Positions 38,271 to 46,951 of a DNA stretch of 58,238 nt are shown here, piece after piece. The DNA is from Candidatus Saccharibacteria bacterium RIFCSPHIGHO2_12_FULL_47_16b. GTDB lineage: Bacteria > Patescibacteriota > Saccharimonadia > Saccharimonadales > UBA10212. Position numbers and translations under genes: made by a program. Position 1 is the first letter of the stretch; each line of letters starts with the position of its first letter. The DNA lies in NCBI GenBank assembly GCA_001790525.1, contig MGCU01000019.1, forward strand, positions 1 through 58,238, given 5' to 3'. The notes under the pieces were generated by a model that ran no database searches, had not been told where the DNA came from, and saw nothing but the letters and a program-made list of their open reading frames with translations.

Positions 38271-39281
38271 CTATACAACATCGGCATCCTCGGCAATCGC
38301 CATTTGCGGCGCTAACTGCTGGCTATGGTCTAAGCCGATGCTTTTAGCAGCTGTAATCATCTGCTCGGACGAATAAGCTCGATATTGCTCTAGTAATTTA
38401 TGCCAGAGGTGCTGGCCGGCGTGTTCAAAAGATCGGCCTTCATAGTCTTGAACTTGGAAAGAAGCTGCCACGTCAAATAAATTAAGCGAAACTGGCTGAT
38501 CGTCCAACCAAGCAACCAGATGTGAATTATCAGCCCACCAGGCAGCCGGCGGATAAATGGTACCAAGTTGGGCCATCATATCTTTTCCAACTAACTGCGA
38601 GGCTGATTGTAGGATCTGAGCCAGACTAACTAATGTCGGCTGATCGTGATAAAAAACGGCGATACTGCCAGACGGCTGATTGGAGACAACAGTCTGGTTG
38701 GATTCTGGCGACAGGTTTAAGGCCATTATGGTAATCGGGCTAAGCTGCCAATCGCTTGGCATAGACTGACTAAGCTGCTTGTCAAATTTCGCTTGCCAAG
38801 TTGGCGATTCGATTAATTCAGCTATTAGTAAAACCAGTCTGATGTCTGCCCGTTTAAGCATTGATTCTAGGGAGCGAAACTGAAGCAGTTTTTTAGTCTG
38901 GACTGGCGGCTGGGCCCTTAGCATCTGCTTGATATGACTATTTTTCAGTGTCCAAAGCATCTGGCCTTTTAAGCATAGCTTTGCAAGTTCTACGGCGATG
39001 TGAATTTTTTGGCTATATGTTGCCTGCCCGATTTTAAGCGCCTTATCAAGGTTTTGGCAGTCGGTGCTAAAGCGAGTTGCTAGTGCATGGTAGAGTTCTT
39101 TTGGCCTGGTGTCATCTGGATCAAGCCTAAGCTGCTTGAGCTTTTGCCGAACTTGACTATGGCTTAAAGCCAATAGGCGAACGTCCTCGCTCGGCCAACC
39201 AAGCGCCGTTTCCAGTTTGGCGATTTCGGCTGCCGCTTTATCGCCTAAGTCACCGAGGATATGAGCTATTTTATGAGTCAT
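38271..39281 (-). CDS. hypothetical protein (336 aa)
   Basis: Long ORF, no recognised family; start codon lies at the end of element F1. Confidence 0.65.
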   Translation of the reverse strand: MTHKIAHILGDLGDKAAAEIAKLETALGWPSEDVRLLALSHSQVRQKLKQLRLDPDDTRPKELYHALATRFSTDCQNLDKALKIGQATYSQKIHIAVELAKLCLKGQMLWTLKNSHIKQMLRAQPPVQTKKLLQFRSLESMLKRADIRLVLLIAELIESPTWQAKFDKQLSQSMPSDWQLSPITIMALNLSPESNQTVVSNQPSGSIAVFYHDQPTLVSLAQILQSASQLVGKDMMAQLGTIYPPAAWWADNSHLVAWLDDQPVSLNLFDVAASFQVQDYEGRSFEHAGQHLWHKLLEQYRAYSSEQMITAAKSIGLDHSQQLAPQMAIAEDADVV

Positions 39282-39411
39282 CCCGGTTAGACCTCCGCTC
39301 CGCGGCAGATTGTAATAACAATCTTAGGTCTAACGGGATAGACCACGTTAGAAATCTGATTCGCTAAAAGCAAGTCAGAAATTTTTGATAAAAAGTTATT
39401 TCTAAGCGTGG
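39279..39411 (-). promoter_or_regulatory. leader element F1 (riboswitch-like candidate)
   Basis: Shared architecture with 46105-46289: CCCGGTTAGACCT/AGGTCTAACGGG, CCACGTTAGAAAT/ATTTCTAAGCGTGG, inner TCTGATTCGC/GCAAGTCAGA. Confidence 0.7.
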
Positions 39412-40424
39412 TCATTGGTTAGCCTCCTTGGATGGTAGTTCTTTGGTGCTACTCTTAAATATTGCTCAATTTCGGCAAGCCTTAAAAGACCAGCTTGAGC
39501 GCCGATTCTTTGGACCACGCTCATCGAATTAATTGGCGCCCAAAGCAGCGCGCCTTCGATGTCGGCTCCTAGCATGATGGCAGCAACAAAGGTTGAGCTA
39601 AAAGCATCGCCGGCGCCAGTCCTATCATATGGCGGCGCCGGATCGGGATAAATCGGCATTTTGTATCGATTGGCTCCATCGCTAGCATAAGCTCCGGCAT
39701 GACCATCGGAAATCACCACAATCTTCGGGCCAAGTTGATGCAGTCTATCAAACAAATCATGAATATCTTCATGCTGGCCGCCAGAGATGGTCACCGCTTC
39801 TTCGCGATTAACCGCCAAAACCTCGGTCCGCTGGTAAATGTCTTTTAAGCGGCGTGGGCCGGTGGCAATTTGAAAAGTTCCGGGCTGAAAAGCCAGCTTG
39901 ACCGACTGATGAGCTGCCAGCCAATGGGCAATTTCATCGTGATACTCCATGGCCTGCTGACTGACAGAACTAAAATAAATCCATTTTGGAATATCGATAA
40001 TCCGAAAGCGCGGCCAGTGATAGTCATATTCCTCATGTTTAATCAAAATCGTCCGATCATCTTTGTACCAAAGCACGTAATGGTAGTTGGTCTTTTTACC
40101 ATGATTGATATGAACAAAACGGCTGTCAACCTTGGCAGCCTCCAGGGCTTTGATAATATCGCGACCCCAAGCGTCACTGCCAACATTGCTAACTAGTCCT
40201 GACTTTAGGCCAAGTTTGGCAAAAGCCACCGAGGCATTACTGGCATTACCAACAGCCGGAATAATCTCGGCAAAATCGTAGGGAATCTTGGTACCAAAAG
40301 GAATAGATAGGTCGGGCAAGCCGTCTTTGCCATATTCAATTTTTTCCTGGTCAGGTAAAAGTCGAATAAAAGCATCAATTACCACATCGCCTACTGATAA
40401 GACATCCAACTGCTGCTCTGCCAT
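39402..40424 (-). CDS. PfkB-family carbohydrate kinase
   Basis: VGNASNASVAFAKLGLKSGLVSNVGSDAWGRDI, YDRTGAGDAFSSTFVAAIMLG. Confidence 0.93.
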   Translation of the reverse strand: MAEQQLDVLSVGDVVIDAFIRLLPDQEKIEYGKDGLPDLSIPFGTKIPYDFAEIIPAVGNASNASVAFAKLGLKSGLVSNVGSDAWGRDIIKALEAAKVDSRFVHINHGKKTNYHYVLWYKDDRTILIKHEEYDYHWPRFRIIDIPKWIYFSSVSQQAMEYHDEIAHWLAAHQSVKLAFQPGTFQIATGPRRLKDIYQRTEVLAVNREEAVTISGGQHEDIHDLFDRLHQLGPKIVVISDGHAGAYASDGANRYKMPIYPDPAPPYDRTGAGDAFSSTFVAAIMLGADIEGALLWAPINSMSVVQRIGAQAGLLRLAEIEQYLRVAPKNYHPRRLTNDHA

Positions 40425-40510
40425 AGTACTTACGGTTATTCTAGCACAGCCTTATCTATAAATTGTCCGAAGCTGTTGTAAAAATTATTAAACTAACTTG
40501 ATCCGCGCTG

Positions 40511-40559
40511 AAAAAGCAGCGTCCATAATTTTGACATATGTCAAAATTATGGACGCTGC
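40511..40559 (-). terminator. palindromic terminator downstream of fba
   Basis: GCAGCGTCCATAATTTTGACATATGTCAAAATTATGGACGCTGC perfect 44-bp palindrome (40516-40559) followed on minus strand by TTTTT. Confidence 0.85.
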
Positions 40560-40566
40560 AACACCT

Positions 40567-41475
40567 CTAAAGTTTGGCTTTGCCGGCGGAGTTAAACATA
40601 TCAATTTTGTCTTCCACAACTTTTTGAACTTGCTCAATTACCTGGCCCATTAATTTAACCACGGCGTATTCGGTTTTATTCTCGGCTAAAACCTTTTCCA
40701 GGGTGCGCCGGTAAGCCACTCGCATATCACTGTTGATGTTAATTTTGGTAACACCGATTTTAACCGCTTCGGCAAAATAATGGGCCGGCGTACCACTGCC
40801 GCCATGCAGACTGATATGGCAATTAATTGCCTGCCGAATTTGTTTTAATAAATCAAGATTTAACTTTTTAGGTACTGGATAAAGCCCGTGTAGGTTACCG
40901 ACTTGGGCGGCAAATGTGTCGATGCCGGTTTGTGCGACAAAGTCGGCAGCCTCGGCTGGTTTGGTCTCAAATTTCTTAACTTCATCATAATCAATTTTTT
41001 CGGTATGGACATTAGACGAACCCATAAAATAGTGCTCCTCGGCTTCAACCAGCGCGCCGGTTTTCTTTGCGGCTGCCACAACCTGCTTGGTGCCGGCAAT
41101 AATTTCGGCCCGCGTAGCGCTATGCTTAGCTTGCGAAATATCAATGTGAATGCATTCAAAACCGGCCTCAATACCAGCGATGGCGGCTTCGACGCTTGGG
41201 CTGTGATCCAAATTAATATACATTTCAATGTCATAATCAGCTTTGTAGTTATCAACTAGGTCGCGAACATTGTTAAGCCCAATGGCCTCAACTTCGCCTT
41301 GACTAACCTCGACCAGCACCGACGCTTTTTTGGCTAGAGCCGCTTTGACTACCGCTACCAGAGTTTCTTGATTATCCAAATTAAAAGCGCCCAGCGCGTA
41401 ATGTCCTTTCCGAGCCCGGGCCAAAGCATCCCGGGCGGCCCGGCAGTCTTTTTTAATTTTTGTCAAATTAGCCAT
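40567..41475 (-). CDS. fba: class II fructose-bisphosphate aldolase
   Basis: GHYALGAFNLDNQETLVAVVKAA...LHGGSGTPAHYFAEAVKIGVTKININSD. Confidence 0.93.
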   Translation of the reverse strand: MANLTKIKKDCRAARDALARARKGHYALGAFNLDNQETLVAVVKAALAKKASVLVEVSQGEVEAIGLNNVRDLVDNYKADYDIEMYINLDHSPSVEAAIAGIEAGFECIHIDISQAKHSATRAEIIAGTKQVVAAAKKTGALVEAEEHYFMGSSNVHTEKIDYDEVKKFETKPAEAADFVAQTGIDTFAAQVGNLHGLYPVPKKLNLDLLKQIRQAINCHISLHGGSGTPAHYFAEAVKIGVTKININSDMRVAYRRTLEKVLAENKTEYAVVKLMGQVIEQVQKVVEDKIDMFNSAGKAKL

Positions 41476-42475
41476 CAGTGCGAGCCTTCCGGTGAGTCGT
41501 CAACATATGCTGGGCGGCTTCGGCAATATGGTTAGCGTCCAAACCAAAATGCTTGATCAGTTCGTCTGGATTGCCGGACTCGCCAAAGCGGTCGGCCATG
41601 CCAATTCTAAATAGCCTAGTCGGCCAATGTTCGCTCAAAACCTCGGCTACGGCACCGCCGAGTCCGCCGGCGATTTGGTGCTCTTCAACCGAGATAACCA
41701 AACCGGTTTTTTTGGCGCTGGCTAGGATTGTTACCTCATCCAGTGGTTTGATGGTAGGCACATGCACAACTTCGGCCTTGATACCGTCGGCAGTTAAAAG
41801 CTTGGCGGCGGCCAGAGCTTGATAAGTCATCGTGCCGGTAGCGGTTATCGAAATGTCATTACCAGATTTATAAACGTAAGCCTTACCAATTTTGAACGGC
41901 GTTTTATCAGTTGTAATTATTGGCGTGGCTTCACGGGCTAAACGCAGATAATTTGGCCGCCTGTCAACCGCCATGGCTAAAGTGGCTTTGGCTGCCTCAA
42001 TGCTGTCGCAAGGAGAAATAACTACCATATTCGGTAGCACTCTCATCAAAGCAATGTCTTCCAGCATTTGGTGCGTGGCGCCGTCTGGACCAACACTAAC
42101 TCCAGCATGCGAGCCAATTATTTTAACCGGCCGATCATTTAAGGCAATGGTGGTTCTAATTTGTTCCCAGTTGCGGCCGGGGCTAAAAGCGGCGTAGCTG
42201 GAAACAAACGGAATTTTGCCCATCGCCGCCAGTCCTGCTCCGGCAGTCACTAAATTTTGTTCGGCCACGCCAACTTCGATAAAGCGGTCAGGAAAAGCTT
42301 CGGCAAATAGATGCATTTGGGTGGATTCGGTCAAATCGGCACAAGCTGCCACTACATTGTCATAGCGCTGCCCTGCTAGCAGCAGACCGCGGCCGAAGCC
42401 TTTGCGGATGGGCTCGGTCACCTTCCAATCGCGCCTAAGATGCATATCAGGCATCAAGACGCTCCCTCGATGCAA
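41468..42475 (-). CDS. transketolase C-terminal subunit
   Basis: PFVSSYAAFSPGRNWEQIRTTIALNDRPVKIIGSHAGVSVGPDGATHQMLEDIALMRVLPNM. Confidence 0.94.
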   Translation of the reverse strand: MHRGSVLMPDMHLRRDWKVTEPIRKGFGRGLLLAGQRYDNVVAACADLTESTQMHLFAEAFPDRFIEVGVAEQNLVTAGAGLAAMGKIPFVSSYAAFSPGRNWEQIRTTIALNDRPVKIIGSHAGVSVGPDGATHQMLEDIALMRVLPNMVVISPCDSIEAAKATLAMAVDRRPNYLRLAREATPIITTDKTPFKIGKAYVYKSGNDISITATGTMTYQALAAAKLLTADGIKAEVVHVPTIKPLDEVTILASAKKTGLVISVEEHQIAGGLGGAVAEVLSEHWPTRLFRIGMADRFGESGNPDELIKHFGLDANHIAEAAQHMLTTHRKARTDG

Positions 42476-42547
42476 TTAACAATAAACAATCAACAATAAA
42501 CAGGCTTTTATGTTTTTTGCTTATTGTTTTTTGCTTATTGTTCATTA

Positions 42548-43408
42548 TCATTGGTGCTCGCCTTTTATTTTGCCACCAAGCGTTCGCAGTTCATGTATCG
42601 CCATCTTGGCTTCGGCATGCGATGGCGGTTCGCCGTGCCAATGAAAGTCGTACTCCATAAAATCAATACCTTTGCCCGGAATGGTATGAGCCAAAATCAT
42701 GACCGGCTGGTTGGCCACGGCTTTGGCCATCTGACAGGCATTAATGACGGCTTCAATATCATTACCGTCAATCTCGATGATATACCAGCCAAAAGCTTCC
42801 CATTTACGCTTAAGATTTTCTAGCGGCATAACCGTTTCGGTTGGACCGTCTATCTGAATATTATTGCGATCGGTAATCGCGATGAGATTACTCAACTTAT
42901 ATTTGGCGGCTAGCATGGCCGCTTCCCAAGTATTGCCTTCGTCTTGTTCGCCGTCGCTCATGACCACGTATACAAACCGATGGCTGATCTTATCCATCTT
43001 CAGGGCCAAAGCCATACCGCTGGCTTGGGATAACCCGCAGCCCAAAGGACCACTGGTTGTCTCCATGCCAGGCAGTCGCAAGCGCTCCGGGTGGCCTTGC
43101 AGGCGCGAGCCGAATTTCCTTAAGGTTTGTAACTCTTCCAGCGGAAAATAGCCGGCTCGAGCCATTGCCGCATAACGGACTGGAACGCAATGACCGTTAC
43201 TTAGTATTAAAATGTCGCGATGCGGCCAATCTGGGTTTTTGGGATCATGAGTTAAAACAGAAAAATAAAGGGCTGTAAAAATATCGGCTAGACCTAAGGG
43301 GCCAGCCGAATGGCCGCTACCAGCCCGCTCTAGCATTTTAATAATGTCTTCACGCATTAGTTCGGCAATTTTTTGCAGTTCGGCAGTAGAATATTCCCTC
43401 TGAACCAT
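42548..43408 (-). CDS. transketolase N-terminal subunit
   Basis: GSGHSAGPLGLADIFTALYF, VMSDGEQDEGNTWEAAMLAAKYKLSNLIAITDRNNIQIDG; start at ATG 43408 preferred. Confidence 0.94.
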   Translation of the reverse strand: MVQREYSTAELQKIAELMREDIIKMLERAGSGHSAGPLGLADIFTALYFSVLTHDPKNPDWPHRDILILSNGHCVPVRYAAMARAGYFPLEELQTLRKFGSRLQGHPERLRLPGMETTSGPLGCGLSQASGMALALKMDKISHRFVYVVMSDGEQDEGNTWEAAMLAAKYKLSNLIAITDRNNIQIDGPTETVMPLENLKRKWEAFGWYIIEIDGNDIEAVINACQMAKAVANQPVMILAHTIPGKGIDFMEYDFHWHGEPPSHAEAKMAIHELRTLGGKIKGEHQ

Positions 43409-43523
43409 CTTGCTAATGATTATACAGAAAAATGCCTGCGGCATTTTTAGTCACCAGTCATCAGGCATCAGTCTCTAAGCTAGCGACTTGCGACTAGTGA
43501 CTAGTGACTAGTGACTACAACCG

Positions 43524-44168
43524 TTAGGTTGTGCCGGTTTCGTCGGCGATGCGCTGGAGGACTTTAAAGGCTTTAGCTGGGTTGTCGCTATTTTGAATGT
43601 AGCCGCCAACGCTTAGAACATCAACGCCACCATAAACCAATTCGGCCACGGTTTGATCATTCACCCCGCCATCCCAACCGACTTCCACATCCGGCTTGAG
43701 ACTCTTTAGATATTTAACTTTCTCTAACAAGCTAAAATTAGCTCTGCCACCGAAGCTGCCAAAAACACCGCTAAAAATAAGCACATGGTCCAGCCTTGAT
43801 AGAACACTCTCTATCACGGTTGGCGGTGTTGACGCCAAGAGGGCTACGCCAATTTTGGTCTGGTGCTCGGCACAAAGTTCGGCAATATCTTCAAATATTC
43901 CCTCGGCTTCAGCATGAACGATAATCAAATTGGGCCGATGTTTAATTACAGCCGTAGCAGCTTTGAGCGGATAACGGTACATCAAATGAATATCAGCCTT
44001 CATACCGGCCGGCCACCAAGCCTTTGTCGGACTAATGGTTTTGCTCTTGGCGAGATCGCCATCGGTTAAGTCAATTTGTAACCTATGAGCCACATGAGCA
44101 ATTTTTTTTATCTGCCAAGCATAGTCTTCGGTATTGTCTGCTAAAATCGTCGGGCAGATGATCGGCAT
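43524..44168 (-). CDS. rpe: ribulose-phosphate 3-epimerase family protein
   Basis: PTILADNTEDYAWQIKKIAHVAHRLQIDLTDGDL...VEVGWDGGVNDQTVAELVYGGVDVLSVGGYI. Confidence 0.87.
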   Translation of the reverse strand: MPIICPTILADNTEDYAWQIKKIAHVAHRLQIDLTDGDLAKSKTISPTKAWWPAGMKADIHLMYRYPLKAATAVIKHRPNLIIVHAEAEGIFEDIAELCAEHQTKIGVALLASTPPTVIESVLSRLDHVLIFSGVFGSFGGRANFSLLEKVKYLKSLKPDVEVGWDGGVNDQTVAELVYGGVDVLSVGGYIQNSDNPAKAFKVLQRIADETGTT

Positions 44169-44304
44169 ATGTCGCTCCCTTAGTCGCTCCCAAACTCTAA
44201 GTTCGAAATTCTAAATTCTAAGGTTTGAAATTTGGGATTTAGAACTTGGGATTTGTTTAGAAATTCGGACTTAGGAATTAAAATTTGAAATGACGTAGTC
44301 ATTT

Positions 44305-44796
44305 TTAGGCCTCGTCAAGTTTTTGGTGTCGTCTGATATGGCGCGGTTCGTTTGAAAAAGGTGTTTCTAGCCATGCTTTGATAACTTTTTTCATCTCGTC
44401 AACGCTAACGTAGCTGGCCGCTATAGCAAACATATTGGCATCATTATGTTGACGGCTTTTTTTAATAACTTCGTATGGATCAGTACTGGTCTCACCGCTG
44501 GCGTCAACCGCCTCGATTGGCACAGCCGGGCCATAATAAAGGCCGCAACGGACAGCCTTAATTCGATTAGCAGCCATGGCCTCGGCTTGACCGCTTCGCC
44601 CTAGAATAATGCCAAACTGACATTGGCCGGCAGCTACGGCTTTGGCAGCCGGCATAATAAAATCCGGATAATCGTCGTCCGGATCATACTGTTTTGGTCC
44701 AAAGTCCTCACACTCGTGACCAAGGGACTGTAAATAACTTTTAAGCTCTTTGAGCTGCTCGTAACCAGCATGGTCGGTCGCTAGCGCAATCTTCAT
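44305..44796 (-). CDS. rpiB: RpiB/LacA/LacB family sugar-phosphate isomerase
   Basis: MKIALATDHAGYEQLKELKSYLQSLGHECEDFGP...GIILGRSGQAEAMAANRIKAVRCGLYYG. Confidence 0.93.
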   Translation of the reverse strand: MKIALATDHAGYEQLKELKSYLQSLGHECEDFGPKQYDPDDDYPDFIMPAAKAVAAGQCQFGIILGRSGQAEAMAANRIKAVRCGLYYGPAVPIEAVDASGETSTDPYEVIKKSRQHNDANMFAIAASYVSVDEMKKVIKAWLETPFSNEPRHIRRHQKLDEA

Positions 44797-44814
44797 AGTT
44801 TTATTATGACATGC

Positions 44815-46107
44815 CTAGAATTTGTGAAAACCGTCAATGTTGCTTGGTCGGGCGCCCGGGTCTTTAAATTCGTCCTCCGGTGATTTAGGTGGTTCCGGTT
44901 TTGACGGCAAGGGCGCATCTTCGGCCAACGGTTCTTCTTTAACTTCGGCGTCGGGCATGGGCTCGGTCTTTTCTGGCTCGGGCAAAAAATCTTCAGTTTC
45001 CGGAGCCTCCAATAACTCTTCTTCGGTTGCTTTTGCTTCTGGCTCGTCCGCTACCTTAGCTGGCTTATCTTCGTCGGCCGCAGCTTCGGCAGAATCCCCG
45101 CCAAGCGTTTTGGCGGCATCGGCCGCAACTTCAACTAATCGGTTGGAGTAGCCCCACTCGTTGTCATACCAGGCTACTACTTTTAGCAAGTTGCTGCCAA
45201 CGACATCTGTCAATCCTAGATCGACGATAGCTGAATGGCTGTTGCCGATAAAATCGCTACTAACTAGCGGCTCTTCGGTGACGGCTAAAATCCCTTGATA
45301 GTACGGGTCGGCGGCGGCTTTTTTGAAGGCTTCATTAACCTCTTCTTTAGTAACGTCACGCTTGGTGACTATGACAAAGTCGGCCAATGAAACAACTGGC
45401 GTAGGCACTCTGATAGCCAGACCATTAAAGATACCCTGCATTTCTGGAATGGCCTCGGCTACAGCTTTGCTGGCACCAGTAGTTGTCGGCACAATGTTGG
45501 TGGCCGCATTCCGCGCACGGCGCAGATCCTTGTGCGGTGCATCTTGAAGTCGTTGATCGGCAGTGTAGCTATGGATGGTCGTCATCATGGCCTTTTCAAT
45601 GCCAAAACTCTCTTCTATCACGGCTATAACTGGAGTTATACAATTGGTAGTACAGCTGCCGTTGTCGATGACATCGCTGGCGCCCTCAAGCTTATCCTCG
45701 TTGACACCTAGAACAATGGTGGTCGCGCCTTCGCCTTTGGCCGGGGCCGAAATTATAACTTTCTTAGCTCCAGCCTCAATGTGAGCTTTGGCTTTCTCGG
45801 GGTCCACAAATAGACCAGTTGATTCAATGACGACAGCTACTCCCAGATCTTTCCAAGGCAGTTTAGACGGCTCCTTTTCGGCCAGCACTCGAATTGATTG
45901 ACCGTCAACAATGATGTTCTGGTCGTCAAAGCTAACCTCACGCTGATATTCGCCGTAGTTGCTGTCGTGCTTGAGCAGATGGGCTAAAGTCTTGGTGTCG
46001 GTAATATCATTGATGGCCGCTACTTCAATATCATCGCGTTCAAAAGCTATCTTAAAGGCACAACGACCGACTCGGCCAAAGCCATTAATACCAATTTTGG
46101 TCTTCAT
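44815..46107 (-). CDS. gap: glyceraldehyde-3-phosphate dehydrogenase with acidic C-terminal tail
   Basis: KIGINGFGRVGRCAFKIAFE, SCTTNCITPVI, WYDNEWGYSNRLVEV, then ~95-residue Glu/Pro-rich tail. Confidence 0.96.
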   Translation of the reverse strand: MKTKIGINGFGRVGRCAFKIAFERDDIEVAAINDITDTKTLAHLLKHDSNYGEYQREVSFDDQNIIVDGQSIRVLAEKEPSKLPWKDLGVAVVIESTGLFVDPEKAKAHIEAGAKKVIISAPAKGEGATTIVLGVNEDKLEGASDVIDNGSCTTNCITPVIAVIEESFGIEKAMMTTIHSYTADQRLQDAPHKDLRRARNAATNIVPTTTGASKAVAEAIPEMQGIFNGLAIRVPTPVVSLADFVIVTKRDVTKEEVNEAFKKAAADPYYQGILAVTEEPLVSSDFIGNSHSAIVDLGLTDVVGSNLLKVVAWYDNEWGYSNRLVEVAADAAKTLGGDSAEAAADEDKPAKVADEPEAKATEEELLEAPETEDFLPEPEKTEPMPDAEVKEEPLAEDAPLPSKPEPPKSPEDEFKDPGARPSNIDGFHKF

Positions 46108-46289
46108 CCCGATTAGACCTCAGCCTTCATCATCATAATTAGTTTTACATTGAAGTTAATCACGTTTTCTGGTGCCAATAAACAACCGCCAGCTTTTAGG
46201 TGAGGTCTAACGGGATAAACCCCGTTAGAAATCTGATTCGCAGTTAGCGAATCAGAAATTTTCGCAAGAAAGTCATTTCTAATCGGGGT
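46105..46289 (-). promoter_or_regulatory. leader element F2 upstream of gap (riboswitch-like candidate)
   Basis: 46108-46122/46201-46214 pair over SD and start; 46220-46232/46275-46288 pair; inner TCTGATTCGC-agtta-GCGAATCAGA; shared with F1. Confidence 0.75.
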
Positions 46290-46357
46290 CATCGGTGCCC
46301 ACTTTTATCATGTGGCTTGATTATATACTGCTTAAGTTGCGCCTGCCAAGATTTTTG

Positions 46358-46948
46358 TTAGCGATCAACTTCTTGACCGTCAAATTCCGGTAGATTTTTT
46401 AGCTCGCCCAAGGAATTAACATTCTCAAATATCTCTTTAGAAGATTTAAGAAAGCCTGCCCCGCTTTGCACCAGACTTTTAAGCTCATCAAAGCTAACCA
46501 AACGAACAGTGATTTTCTCGCCGGAATCCAGTTTTGGTTCAGTCTTTTTCTGCCCGTCCAAGGCTAAATAAAAATAAACAAACCATTCCAGTTTAACGTG
46601 CGGCTGATAAACGTAAACCAGTCGCCAGTCACTAAATTGATAGCCGGTTTCTTCTTTGACTTCGCGCTTGGTAGCCTCGAGTGTTGAGCTATCGGACTCA
46701 TCAACTCGGCCGGCCGGAAAAGCCACTCTTTCACCAACATTGGGCTGTTCATAATCAATTACTAAAATTCGATCTTCAACAATGCAAATAGCGATGACTG
46801 TGTCCGGCCGTTTGAGCATTTCGAATGTTGCACTGCTGCCGTCAAACATTTTCTGCGGCCATTGATAAACATCAAAAATCTGACCGGCAAATACTTGCTT
46901 GGCCTGCTTCGGAATAAGCACGGCATCTTTAGGCGCGGTTTTTTTCAT
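46358..46948 (-). CDS. NUDIX hydrolase (ADP-ribose pyrophosphatase-like)
   Basis: Nudix box GRVDESDSSTLEATKREVKEETGY. Confidence 0.92.
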   Translation of the reverse strand: MKKTAPKDAVLIPKQAKQVFAGQIFDVYQWPQKMFDGSSATFEMLKRPDTVIAICIVEDRILVIDYEQPNVGERVAFPAGRVDESDSSTLEATKREVKEETGYQFSDWRLVYVYQPHVKLEWFVYFYLALDGQKKTEPKLDSGEKITVRLVSFDELKSLVQSGAGFLKSSKEIFENVNSLGELKNLPEFDGQEVDR

Positions 46949-46951
46949 CGA

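Noticed and set aside
38264-38271. Third copy of the F element (tgaggtct near 38264)
   Set aside because: Only an 8-bp match to segment d, no paired partner segments
40516-40559. Confirmed DNA uptake sequence
   Set aside because: Only two inverted pairs noticed in 58 kb and no frequent single copies; kept only as a testable idea
43483-43517. CRISPR-like repeats (gtgacta)n
   Set aside because: Contiguous 7-bp units with no spacers and no cas genes
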